DNA of 64,000 nt from Labilithrix sp. (GTDB taxonomy: Bacteria > Myxococcota_A > Polyangia > Polyangiales > Polyangiaceae): positions 1 to 64,000 of the forward strand of contig JAHBWC010000015.1 of the NCBI GenBank assembly GCA_019637225.1, written 5' to 3'. The first letter of the stretch is position 1, and every line of letters begins with the position of its first letter. The notes under the pieces are model-generated. The model made no database searches, had not been told where the DNA came from, and saw only the letters and a program-made list of their open reading frames with translations. Below are positions 55,201 to 63,136 of this stretch, in pieces. Position numbers and translations under genes: made by a program.

Positions 55201-57940
55201 CCTCGGCGTGCGGTCGGAGCACACGTTCGACAAGAAGGCGAAGGTCGAGCTCCTCGAGCTCGCGGCCGAGGTCCACGAGTCGAAGCTCGGCGATCCGGCG
55301 AGCGCCGTCGAGGTGTACCGGAACCTGCTCGTCGTCGAGCCGAAGCACCGGCGCGCGCTCGGCGATCTCGCGCGGCTCTACGAGAAGCTCGGCGACTGGG
55401 CGAACGTCTCGACCTACAAGGCGCGCCTCGCGGAGCTCGCGCCGACGAAGCGCGCGTCGTCGCAGGAGCTCGTGAAGCTCGGCGATTTCCTGAACACGCC
55501 CGACCGCGATCCCATCGCCGCCAAGCTCCAGTACGAGCGCGCGGTCACCGTCGACCCCACCAACGCCGCCGGGTGGGAGGCCCTCCAGAAGCTCGCCGCG
55601 GAGGCCGGCGACGATCGTCGCGTCGTCGAGTGCCTCGAGCAGCGAAGGAAGCACACCGACGTGCCGCGCCAGCGCGCGGCCATCCTCGTGGAGCTCGCGC
55701 GCGTCCACCGTGCGCAGGGAGACGACGACGCGGCCGAGAAGGCGTTCGAGGCCGCCGTCAAGGCCGACCCGTCGAACGAGATCGCCGCGGTCGCGATGCT
55801 CGACGCCTACACGGCCGAGGAGCGATGGGCGGAGGCCGCGCCTCTCTGCGAGCTGCTCGTCAACGCGGCGATCCGCGATCGCGACGCGGAGTCGCTCTTC
55901 GTGCGCCTCCGCCTGGCGACGCGCATCGCCGCGGCCCTCGGTGACGCCGACCGCGCGCTTACGTCCGCCATCGCCGCGCTCGACGCGCAGCCGAAGGACG
56001 CGGGCGCGCAGGCGGACCTCATCGCGGTCGCGAGCCAGTGCAGGGAGTCGGGGCCGTCGGTCGCGCGCGCGCGCGAGCACCTCGCCCGGATCGCGGCGGA
56101 GCCGGACGATCTGCCCACCGACCACCTCCTACGCCTCGCCAAGCTCGAGGAGGACGCCGGCGACCTGGACAGCGCGGCGGCCATCTTCGAGCGCGCGCGT
56201 CGTCTCGAGCCCGAGGATCAGGAGGTCACGCGCGCGCTCGCGGAGGTCTACCTCGCCCAGGGCGACTTCCCGCGCGCGTGCAAGCTGAAGGTCGACATGG
56301 CGCGCAACGCCACGAACGCCGACACGCGCTTCGATCTGTTCTGCGAGGCCGGCGAGATCTGGGCGCGGCGCGCCGACGAGCTCGAGAAGGCGGCGAGCGT
56401 CTTCGAGGAGGCGCGCGCGCTGAAGCCCCACGATCCGTGGCTGCTCCAGACGATGATGTGGCTCTACGGCGAGCTCGGCGAGTGGGGGCTGCTCACCGGC
56501 GTGCTCGAGGACGCCGCGCAGGCGTCCGGCGGCTCGGCCGAGGACCGGGTGAAGAGCCTCATCGCGATGGCGGAGGTCGTTCGCGACAAGCTCGAGGATC
56601 GGCTCCGCGCGGCGGACCTCTACGATCAGGTGCTCGACGTCGACAAGAAGCGCCTCGACGTCTTCGAGGAGCTCGTCCGCACCGTCACCGAGGAGAAGAA
56701 CTGGGAGCGGCTCGAGCGCGCGTACCGCAAGATGATCGCCCGCGTGAAGGACGACGACGAGCCGCAGCTCCAGTTTCTCCTCTTCCACCAGCTCGGCCTC
56801 ATCTATCGCGATCGCCTCGGCGACGCCTCCCGCGCCTACGACGCGCTCGACGCGGCCTCGCGCCTCCGCCCCGACGACGGCGAGGTCCGCAAGATCGTCA
56901 TCGAGCTCCTCGTCGTCACCGACAACCTCGACAACGCCGTCGCGCGGCTCCGCGACGAGATCGACCGCGACCCGCACGAGCCGCAGCTCTACGCGGAGCT
57001 CTACGAGCTTTTTTTGCGGCAGCACTTCTTCGACAAGGCGTGGTGCGCGGTCAACGTGCTGTCTCGCCTCCGCGAGCCGACGCCGGAGCAGCGACGCTTC
57101 CACGAGGACTACGCGCCGATGCCGCTCGACGGCGTGCCGGGGCAGATCGTCGAGCAGGCGTGGCGCTCGCACGTCTTCCACGCCGAGCTCGACGAGGCGC
57201 TCACCAACATCTTCGCGCTGCTGACGCCGGCAGTCGCGCGCATGCGCTACCACCAGCTCCGCCCCGAGCAGCGCGTCGGCCGGCCGTTCACGCCGAATCA
57301 CTCGAGGATGCACGACCTCATCCGCGCGACGTTCGACAACGCCGCCGAGATCCTCGCGGTCCTGTCGCCGGAGCTCTTGCTCGGCGACCTCAAGTCGGCG
57401 GCGCCGTTCACGCCGGCGCTCGCCCCGTACGGCGCGCTCCACGTCTGCGGTCCTGCGGTCGACGCGCAGTCGAGCTCGCTCATCTACCTGGTCGGAAAGC
57501 GCCTCGCCGAGCAGCGCCCCGAGCTCGCGGCGCGCGCGTTCTTCCCCTCCGTCGCGGAGCTCACGTCGCTGCTCCACACGGCCGTGCGCGTGAGCCGCAA
57601 CGAGGTCGCGAAGGACGCCGCCGGCGCCGCGCTCGACCAGAGCTTCGCCGCGGTCCTCGCGCCGCAAGAGGCGGCCGCGCTCCGCAGCGTCGTGCTCCAG
57701 GCGACCTCGGAGGGCGCGGCGCTCGACGTGAAGCGCTGGTCGTTGGCGGCCGAGCTGTCGAGCATGCGCGCGGGCCTGCTCATTGCCGGCGACGTCGAGC
57801 CCGCGCGCGACGCGCTCCTCGCGGAGGGGCCGTCCGGGGAGCTCTCGGCCGAGGAGAAGGTCGGCGAGCTCTACAGGTTCGCGACGAGCGATCTGTACTC
57901 GGACCTTCGCGGCGCGATCGGCGTCGCGGTGCAGGCCTGA
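52277..57940 (+). CDS. Giant TPR-repeat protein with acidic disordered N-terminus
   Basis: About 1887 residues. Residues 1-670 are disordered and rich in Asp, Glu, Pro and Ala, with short repeats (LDAFGPAPE near 53070-53150) and acidic runs (VDEDVEELDEVEAVDDVDD). From about 673 helical repeats of the TPR type run nearly to the end (RKAALLLKIAHVYETGLEDP, AVEVYRNLLVVEPKHRRALG, AAAIFERARRLEPEDQEV). No enzyme domain, signal peptide or membrane helix is seen, so it is a cytosolic scaffold. The start is uncertain: TTG 52277 is the first codon after the in-frame stop at 52244 that can serve; GTG 52310 is the alternative. It diverges from the isc operon across a shared operator. Function unknown. Confidence 0.88.
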   Translation: MDAATAIDFRSVGSDEESTHEIDIEALRDSLAAARGRRPSVSDTPMSDRETARGRPDPETLDAIERADEQDEAAAAHVRTFGDQVYADDDFADDGDRTVMAPSPPTRRADHHRGEGAGALDAIEPMDPIELPPMTIEPESAPMLLDETGSFDNEDVVDLADVEDVDEDVEELDEVEAVDDVDDEALADAGSPDRAADPAPSLFGTLPGHDVAQALRAMMGEVPDASDAPPVSEPTMWRPPARALDDGETQTRMPLADEPERLDAFGPAPEAEPLDAFGPAPEPEPDAFGRDEALPAFSLDDSSDDPLEESQGPWLRAPFGPAEPRDAEAPATARAFAADLDFTKITRPAPQSSSDREATAITRAVGPATRSGSTDVAETTAVFMGPVPSIARPDGHAGRDPRDPPTDEVEAVDDAPFAHARETAADVDARLDAGGDLFDAVARPESDPMFASGENESLDVDAFGRAADAIASFPKPDDLPVEPELPRFTLASIPEMPDTAAMPEPAPAPPDLLGAAGNEDLTVMRPSEPDAEELASSRSLPSVDIRMSAPSIDADIFSDESDDATAAGTTRAESDGDEVAHLTARLHREDVGLYDEPPPAPRLDTAAPPTAAEPPMDAEEIDDAEIVELVGDEIIEDDQTSTSIGAPVHAPPFEPPSPKASSTRPPFAGDDLDPEEKELFDERRFGPLIAVYRQRLADTDGPNRKAALLLKIAHVYETGLEDPNEAFQTLVEAFELAPDNHDVVSAVDRVGKETQRIGELADKVKRKLLPGSPDDKRVVYLGHLVYWYERVLGRGREVSSFVSEIERHDKVHPVVLKRAAQLAAMNADAKTQREHLTRALERTVRKEEKVALHLALASAYAGTVDALKHYEAALRIDGTSLVALQGVKRLGKEKERYDQVQWALERQAEVAPTEAERIDALIELAELQETKFLKREAAADLLERVLVIEPAHPAALKGLERCYHALRDWPRLARILGVRSEHTFDKKAKVELLELAAEVHESKLGDPASAVEVYRNLLVVEPKHRRALGDLARLYEKLGDWANVSTYKARLAELAPTKRASSQELVKLGDFLNTPDRDPIAAKLQYERAVTVDPTNAAGWEALQKLAAEAGDDRRVVECLEQRRKHTDVPRQRAAILVELARVHRAQGDDDAAEKAFEAAVKADPSNEIAAVAMLDAYTAEERWAEAAPLCELLVNAAIRDRDAESLFVRLRLATRIAAALGDADRALTSAIAALDAQPKDAGAQADLIAVASQCRESGPSVARAREHLARIAAEPDDLPTDHLLRLAKLEEDAGDLDSAAAIFERARRLEPEDQEVTRALAEVYLAQGDFPRACKLKVDMARNATNADTRFDLFCEAGEIWARRADELEKAASVFEEARALKPHDPWLLQTMMWLYGELGEWGLLTGVLEDAAQASGGSAEDRVKSLIAMAEVVRDKLEDRLRAADLYDQVLDVDKKRLDVFEELVRTVTEEKNWERLERAYRKMIARVKDDDEPQLQFLLFHQLGLIYRDRLGDASRAYDALDAASRLRPDDGEVRKIVIELLVVTDNLDNAVARLRDEIDRDPHEPQLYAELYELFLRQHFFDKAWCAVNVLSRLREPTPEQRRFHEDYAPMPLDGVPGQIVEQAWRSHVFHAELDEALTNIFALLTPAVARMRYHQLRPEQRVGRPFTPNHSRMHDLIRATFDNAAEILAVLSPELLLGDLKSAAPFTPALAPYGALHVCGPAVDAQSSSLIYLVGKRLAEQRPELAARAFFPSVAELTSLLHTAVRVSRNEVAKDAAGAALDQSFAAVLAPQEAAALRSVVLQATSEGAALDVKRWSLAAELSSMRAGLLIAGDVEPARDALLAEGPSGELSAEEKVGELYRFATSDLYSDLRGAIGVAVQA

Positions 57941-57958
57941 AGCGACTACCCGAGCGGG

Positions 57959-57975
57959 CGCGCGCGAGGCGCGCG
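57959..57975. terminator. Short hairpin between convergent TPR and cyaY genes
   Basis: CGCGCGC (57959-57965) pairs with GCGCGCG (57969-57975) around a GAG loop, 18 bp after the TPR stop and 20 bp before the cyaY stop. In such GC-rich DNA this may be chance. Confidence 0.4.
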
Positions 57976-57995
57976 GGCTGGGCTGCGCGACGCCC

Positions 57996-58322
57996 CTACC
58001 GGGGAGCGACGTCGACGCCGGCGTGCTCCTTCACGATCGCGGCGACGCGCTCGAGGAGCTCGACGCCCTGCCCCTTGTCGTCGAGCCACCGCGAGGTCGA
58101 CTCGTCGTAGCCGAAGTGCCAGGCCCGGGCGTTGGCGGCGAGCCAGATCTGCCGCGTGGGCCGCTGCGTGTTCACGACGCATTTCTTGCCGTCGCGAAAC
58201 GTGAGCGTGATCACGTCGCCGGCGCGCTCGACGTCGACGTCGTCGGCGTCGACGTCCTCGAGCATCGCCTCGAGCTTCGCGAGGGCGTCGTCGGCGAGGC
58301 GCTGGTACCGGGGCTCGTCCAT
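57996..58322 (-). CDS. cyaY: Frataxin-like iron protein CyaY
   Basis: 108 residues, the normal CyaY length. The acidic first helix (LADDALAKLEAMLEDVDADDVDVE) is followed by the strands ITLTFRDGKKCVVNTQRPTRQIWLAA and WHFGYDESTSRWLDDKGQ and a final helix, the frataxin alpha-beta fold. CyaY binds iron on its acidic ridge and modulates IscS in cluster assembly. It lies about 6 kb from the isc operon, beyond the TPR gene, and is transcribed in the same direction as isc. apaG is just upstream on the same strand. Confidence 0.93.
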   Translation of the reverse strand: MDEPRYQRLADDALAKLEAMLEDVDADDVDVERAGDVITLTFRDGKKCVVNTQRPTRQIWLAANARAWHFGYDESTSRWLDDKGQGVELLERVAAIVKEHAGVDVAPR

Positions 58323-58445
58323 TGGCGCTGACTCTAGCCCCGCTCGTCGTGCCCACCAACCACGATGACGACCAGCACATACGACGGGCGGCCCTACACC
58401 GCGCGTCTGCCCCCCTCGCGCCTCTAGCGCGCGGCGCCCGCGCGC

Positions 58446-58823
58446 TCAGTTGAGCGAGTACGGCAACGTCAGCGAGAACGGCGCGATCGTCGCGTCGAAC
58501 GCGCGGCCGTCGGGGCGGTGCATCTGATAGGTGCCTCGCATCTCGCCGCGCGGGGTCGTGAGGACGCACCCGCTCGTGTACTCGAACTGGTCGCCGGGGT
58601 TCAAGAAGGGCTGTTGCCCGACGACGCCGGGGCCCTTCACCTCCTCGATCCGGCCGTCGCCGTCGGTGATGATCCAGTGCCGGCTCCTCAGCTGGGCCGG
58701 AGTCTCGCCTTCGTTCGCGATCTTCACGGTGTACGCGAAGACGTACCGGTGCGTGCGCGGCGACGACTGCTCGGGCACGTACACCGCCCGGACGCTGACC
58801 TTGATCCCTTCGGTTGTGGCCAT
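58446..58823 (-). CDS. apaG: ApaG-domain protein
   Basis: 125 residues from the ATG at 58823. It has the full ApaG beta-sandwich: IKVSVRAVYVPEQSSPRTHRYVF, YTVKIANEGETPAQLRSRHWIITD, GVVGQQPFLNPGDQFEYTSG, and the closing GEMRGTYQMHRPDG. ApaG has been linked to Co2+/Mg2+ resistance, but its biochemistry is unclear. The next gene on this strand, about 120 bp downstream, is cyaY; the amidase gene diverges 55 bp upstream. Confidence 0.95.
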   Translation of the reverse strand: MATTEGIKVSVRAVYVPEQSSPRTHRYVFAYTVKIANEGETPAQLRSRHWIITDGDGRIEEVKGPGVVGQQPFLNPGDQFEYTSGCVLTTPRGEMRGTYQMHRPDGRAFDATIAPFSLTLPYSLN

Positions 58824-58878
58824 GGACACCGCTACCAAGTGCCATTTGCACGGCCGGCTGGCAATATGGCCGCTCATC

Positions 58879-60549
58879 ATGGCCGACGCCCCCCGCTCCC
58901 CACGCCTCAGCGGCGCCCCCCTCCGCAGCCTCGCCCGCTTCGCGCGCACGCGCGTCGGGGGCATCGCGCTCCAGCGCGTCCTCCGCGCCGAGCTGCGCAT
59001 CGACCGGCTCGCGACGCTCCCGGACGATCTCCGAGGCGATCTCCCGCTCGACACCAACGCGCACCCTGGCCGCCCGCCGCGCTCGGCCCCGTCGGAGGGG
59101 CTGCCGCTGCCCGCGGGGCAGACCTGGGCGCCGACGAGCGCGACCTTGACGGCGGCGTATCGGAGCGGCAAGGCCTCGCCGATCGACGTCGTGCGGCGCG
59201 CATTCGAGGAGGCGCGTCGCCTCGCCGGCCTCGAGCCGACCGTCGGTCCCCTCTGCGAGCTCGCGGAGGAGGCCGCGATCGCCGAGGCCGAGGCCTCCGC
59301 GAAGCGCTGGCGCGAAGGGCGCCCGCTCGGGTTCTTCGACGGCGTCCCGTGGGCCGTGAAGGAGCAGACGGCCGTGCGCGGGCTCGCGCGTCGCTCCGGC
59401 ACCGCCTTCATCGACCCGTCTCCTCGCGACGACGACGCGACCTCCGTCGGGCGAATCCGCGCCGCCGGCGCGATCACGCTCGGCACGACGCCGATGACCG
59501 AGTTCGGGATGACGCCCAACGGCGCCAACTCGAAGCGGGCGATGCCGCGCAACCCGCACGCCGTGGCGCACATCGCCGGCGGCTCCTCGACCGGCTCCGG
59601 CGTAGCCGTGGCGACCGGCCTCGTCCCCTTCGCGCTCGGGTGCGACGGCGGCGGGTCGATCCGGATCCCGGCGGCGATCAACGGCGTCTTCGGGATCAAG
59701 CCCACCTGGGGCCGCATCAGCCGCTCGGGCGACAGCTCCAGCGGCTCGGTCGCGCACCTCGGCCCGCTCGCCTGCTCGACCGTCGATCTCGCGCACGCGC
59801 TCGAGGTCTTGAGCGGCATGGACTCGAACGATCCGCAGACCTTCGCCGCGCCCCGGCGCGAAGCGGGCTCGTTCGTCGGCGCGCTCTCGCGTGGCGTCCG
59901 CGGCATGGTCATCGGCGTCCCCGACTCCGAGTGGGCAGACGCGTCCGAGCCCGTGCAGCGCGCCGGACGCGCCGCGCTCTCCGCGCTCGAGAAGGAGGGC
60001 GCCGTCCTCGTCCCGATCGACCTCGAGCTCGCGAAATACGCCGCCGCCATCGGCTACGTCGTCATCGCCGGCGAGGCCCGCGCGCTCCTCAGCACCGAGT
60101 GGCGCGAGCACGCCGACGAGATGGGCGACGATCTCCAGGTCAGCTTCTCCGCGCTCGATGCCTTCAACGCGCTCGAGTACCTCGACGTCTGCCGCCTCCG
60201 CGCCGGCCTCCGCCGCGAGCTCGCGCGCGCGTTCGGGACGATCGATCTGCTCGCGCTCCCGTCCGCCGGCGCCGCCGCGGCCAAGGTCACCGACACCGAC
60301 ATGCGCACGGGCTTCCTCGACACCAAGGTGATCGACGCGCTCTGCCGCTTCATGTTCCTCGGCAACCTCTCGGGCCTCCCTGCCCTCTCCGCGCCCGTCG
60401 GCTGCGACGCCGTCGGCCTCCCGGTCGGCCTCCAGCTCGTCGGCGACGCGTGGGACGAGGCCACGATCCTGGCCGCCGCCGGCCACCTCGAGCGCATCGG
60501 CGTCGCCGTCCCGCGCCGCCCCCGCGTCACGGCATCGCTCCTCGGCTGA
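58879..60549 (+). CDS. Amidase-signature family enzyme
   Basis: 556 residues from the ATG at 58879. The amidase-signature core has the catalytic Lys (VPWAVKEQTAVRG), the cis-Ser/Ser pair in AHIAGGSSTGSGVAVATG and GCDGGGSIRIPAAINGVFGIKPTWGRIS. The C-terminal PALSAPVGCDAVGLPVGLQLVG is also typical. These enzymes hydrolyse amides; the specificity is not evident. The position is not next to gatB or gatC, and the first ~90 residues are an unusual Arg/Pro-rich extension, so it is more likely a general or aryl amidase than GatA. Stand-alone gene, divergent from apaG and 127 bp ahead of the arginine operon. Confidence 0.9.
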   Translation: MADAPRSPRLSGAPLRSLARFARTRVGGIALQRVLRAELRIDRLATLPDDLRGDLPLDTNAHPGRPPRSAPSEGLPLPAGQTWAPTSATLTAAYRSGKASPIDVVRRAFEEARRLAGLEPTVGPLCELAEEAAIAEAEASAKRWREGRPLGFFDGVPWAVKEQTAVRGLARRSGTAFIDPSPRDDDATSVGRIRAAGAITLGTTPMTEFGMTPNGANSKRAMPRNPHAVAHIAGGSSTGSGVAVATGLVPFALGCDGGGSIRIPAAINGVFGIKPTWGRISRSGDSSSGSVAHLGPLACSTVDLAHALEVLSGMDSNDPQTFAAPRREAGSFVGALSRGVRGMVIGVPDSEWADASEPVQRAGRAALSALEKEGAVLVPIDLELAKYAAAIGYVVIAGEARALLSTEWREHADEMGDDLQVSFSALDAFNALEYLDVCRLRAGLRRELARAFGTIDLLALPSAGAAAAKVTDTDMRTGFLDTKVIDALCRFMFLGNLSGLPALSAPVGCDAVGLPVGLQLVGDAWDEATILAAAGHLERIGVAVPRRPRVTASLLG

Positions 60550-60676
60550 GCTCGCCGAGGACAGCGCCTCGCCGAGCGTCGACGCAGCGGACGGCTCGCC
60601 GTCGTGCCGCGCCTGAGCTCGACCCAAAACGTCGCTTGATTCGGAGCGCGCACGAGTTATTGAGGGAGTCCAAGCG

Positions 60677-61714
60677 ATGGCCATCCGCCACTTCCTCTCC
60701 ACGCTCGACTGGTCGCGCTCCGAGCTCGACGAGATCCTGACCGACGCCGCCGAGCTCAAGGCGACGCGAAAGACCGCGCGCCCGGCGCACCTCGCCGGAA
60801 AGAGCGTCGCGCTCGTGTTCTTCAACCCGTCGCTCAGGACGCGCTCGTCGTTCGAGATCGGCGTGTTCGAGATGGGCGGGCACGCCGTCGTGCTCGAGCC
60901 CGGCAAGGGCGCGTGGCCGATCGAGTACCGCGACGGCGTCGTGATGGACGCCGACGCCGAGGAGCACGTGGAGGAGGTCGCCCGCGTCCTCTCCCGCTAC
61001 TGCGACCTCATCTGCGTCCGCGCCTTCCCGAAGTTCCAGCGGTGGGAAGACGACCGCGAGGACCTGGTGATCCGGCAGTTCGCGAAGTACGCGACGGTCC
61101 CGGTCATCAACATGGAGACGATCACGCATCCGTGCCAGGAGCTCGCCCTCATGCTGGCGCTGAAGGAGCGCCTCGGGAAGGGCGCGGGCGACGCGAGCGC
61201 GACCGACGGGAAGAAGCTCGTCCTGACCTGGACCTACCACCCCAAGCCGCTCAACACGGCCGTCGCCAACTCCGCGCTCGTCATCGCGGCGAAGTTCGGC
61301 TTCGACGTGACGCTCCTCTGCCCGACGCCCGAGTACGTCCTCGACCCGCGCTACATGGACGCCGCACGGACGAGCGCCGCCGAGAACGGGCGCACGATCA
61401 CGGTCTCCCACGACATCGAGGCCGCGTACGCCGGCGCGCACGTCGTCTACGCCAAGAGCTGGGGAGCCTTGCCCTACTTCGGGCGCTGGGAAGAGGAGAA
61501 GCCGATCCGCGAACAGCACCGGCACTTCATCGTCGACGCGAAGAAGATGAGCCTCACCGACGACGCGTTCTTCAGCCACTGCCTGCCGCTCCGCCGCAAC
61601 GTCAAGGCGACCGACGAGGTCGTGAGCGGCCCGCGCTCGCTCGTCATCGAGGAGGCGGAGAACCGCCTCCACGTCCAGAAGGCGCTAATGAAGCGCCTCG
61701 CGCACTCGCGCTGA
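60677..61714 (+). CDS. argF': N-acetylornithine carbamoyltransferase
   Basis: 345 residues; GAGGGAG lies 7 nt before the ATG. The enzyme carbamoylates N-acetylornithine to N-acetylcitrulline. Carbamoyl-phosphate binding is shown by NPSLRTRSSFE, and HPCQELAL and HCLPLRRNVKATD are also present. The loop AWPIEYRDG has Glu at position 83, equivalent to Glu92 of the Xanthomonas enzyme that sets acetyl rather than succinyl specificity (established knowledge). Long blocks such as TWTYHPKPLNTAVANSAL and YAKSWGALPYFG are those of the acetyl-type enzyme, not of ordinary ornithine carbamoyltransferase. First of three tightly spaced arginine genes (27 bp to the next). Confidence 0.96.
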   Translation: MAIRHFLSTLDWSRSELDEILTDAAELKATRKTARPAHLAGKSVALVFFNPSLRTRSSFEIGVFEMGGHAVVLEPGKGAWPIEYRDGVVMDADAEEHVEEVARVLSRYCDLICVRAFPKFQRWEDDREDLVIRQFAKYATVPVINMETITHPCQELALMLALKERLGKGAGDASATDGKKLVLTWTYHPKPLNTAVANSALVIAAKFGFDVTLLCPTPEYVLDPRYMDAARTSAAENGRTITVSHDIEAAYAGAHVVYAKSWGALPYFGRWEEEKPIREQHRHFIVDAKKMSLTDDAFFSHCLPLRRNVKATDEVVSGPRSLVIEEAENRLHVQKALMKRLAHSR

Positions 61715-61741
61715 GCCGTCTCTCACCTGGAGACCCGGAAG

Positions 61742-63136
61742 ATGACGAACAAGGAGAAGGAGACGCAGGACGTCATCGTCCGCCTCCTCACCAACATCGG
61801 CAGCCGCAAGGAAGTCGAGCAGTACCTCAAGCACTACGCGAGCGTCGACGCGCCGAAGTTCGCGGTCGTCAAGGTGAGCGGCGCGATCATCGACCGCTCG
61901 CTCGACGCGCTCGCGTCGTCGATGTCGTTCCTCCAGCGCGTCGGCCTCGTGCCGATCGTCGTTCACGGCGGCAACGTCCAGCTCGATCGCGCGCTCGCCC
62001 AGGCCGGCGTCGACGCGCCGGTCGTGAAGGGGCTCCGGAAGATGACGCCGGCCGCGCTCGAGATCGCGCGGCGCGTGCTCCACGACACGAACCTCCGGCT
62101 CGTCGAGGCGCTCGAGGGGCTCGAGACGCGGGCGCGCCCGTTCACGTCGGGCGTCGTCGAGGCGAAGAAGTTCGAGACGCCCGACCTCGGCCTCATCGGC
62201 ACGATCACCGCGGTGCGCGAGGCGGCGATCGCCCAGACCGCGCGCGGCGGCGTCCTGCCGATCGTCGCGCCGCTCGGCGAGACGCCGAAGGGCCAGATCC
62301 TCGTCGTCCACGCGGACGCTGTGGCGCGGGCGATCGCGCTCGCCTTGAAGCCGCACAAGGTGGTCTTCCTGAACGAGGTCGGCGGGCTCGTCGACGGCAC
62401 GGGCGCCGTGCGCTCGGCGGTGAACCTGGCCGAGGACTACGCGGAGCTCAGCCAAGACGCGGCGCTCGACCCCGAGTCGCAGCGCAAGCTCGTGGAGATC
62501 GACGCGCTCCTGACGGAGCTGCCGCCGACGTCGTCGGTGTCGATCACGTCGCCCGAGCACCTCGCCAAGGAGCTGTTCACCCACGGCGGCCACGGCACGC
62601 TCGTCCGGCGCGGCGAGAGGGTCGTCCGTCACGACGACTGGAGCACCCTCGACAAGGACCGCCTCCGCGCCCTGCTCGAGGAGTGCTTCGCGCGGAAGCT
62701 CGACGCGCGCTACTTCGACGACAAGGCGCCTCACCGCGTCTTCCTCGCCGAGTCGTACCGCGCGACCGCGATCCTCACGAACGAGCACGGCGTGCCGTAC
62801 CTCGACAAGTTCGCCGTCACGAACGAGGCCCAGGGCGAGGGCATCGGCGGCTCGCTCTGGCAGCGGATGCGCCGCGACACGCCGAAGCTCTTCTGGCGCT
62901 CGCGCGCGAACAACCCGGTCAACGGCTGGTACGCGCAGAAGGCCGACGGCCTCTACAAGACCGCGAAGTGGTGGGTCTTCTGGAGCGGCATGAGCGACTT
63001 CGCGGAGATCCAGCGCTCGGTCGAGCGCGCGCTCGAGATGCCAGCGACGTTCTACGACGCGCCGTCCTCACCGATGGCCGTCGCGGCGGCCGCGACGGCG
63101 GACGCCTCTCCCACGTCCGCAGGGCCTCCGGGATGA
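61742..63136 (+). CDS. argB: Acetylglutamate kinase fused to N-acetyltransferase domain
   Basis: 464 residues. The N-terminal kinase domain (about 1-290) phosphorylates N-acetylglutamate: FAVVKVSGAIID, LVPIVVHGGNVQLDRAL, GEVGG-like FLNEVGGLVD and TSPEHLAKELFTHGGHGTLV. The C-terminal GNAT-like domain (about 295-440, KLDARYFDDKAPHRVFLAE, GIGGSLWQRMRRD, YKTAKWWVFWSG) corresponds to the DUF619/NAT part of bifunctional acetylglutamate synthase/kinase, which makes the substrate. One polypeptide would therefore cover the first two steps of arginine synthesis. GGAG lies 9-10 nt before the ATG. The ending Ala/Ser/Thr-rich 25 residues are a tail. Its stop overlaps the argC start (ATGA). Confidence 0.95.
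   Translation: MTNKEKETQDVIVRLLTNIGSRKEVEQYLKHYASVDAPKFAVVKVSGAIIDRSLDALASSMSFLQRVGLVPIVVHGGNVQLDRALAQAGVDAPVVKGLRKMTPAALEIARRVLHDTNLRLVEALEGLETRARPFTSGVVEAKKFETPDLGLIGTITAVREAAIAQTARGGVLPIVAPLGETPKGQILVVHADAVARAIALALKPHKVVFLNEVGGLVDGTGAVRSAVNLAEDYAELSQDAALDPESQRKLVEIDALLTELPPTSSVSITSPEHLAKELFTHGGHGTLVRRGERVVRHDDWSTLDKDRLRALLEECFARKLDARYFDDKAPHRVFLAESYRATAILTNEHGVPYLDKFAVTNEAQGEGIGGSLWQRMRRDTPKLFWRSRANNPVNGWYAQKADGLYKTAKWWVFWSGMSDFAEIQRSVERALEMPATFYDAPSSPMAVAAAATADASPTSAGPPG

Noticed and set aside
52259..56125. Long open frame (about 1288 codons) on the - strand
   Set aside because: Antisense shadow of the TPR gene with Arg/Val/Asp-rich low complexity and no recognisable domain.
58879..60549. 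GatA subunit of glutamyl-tRNA amidotransferase
   Set aside because: The catalytic triad fits the amidase family in general, but there is no gatB or gatC nearby and the N-terminus is unlike GatA.
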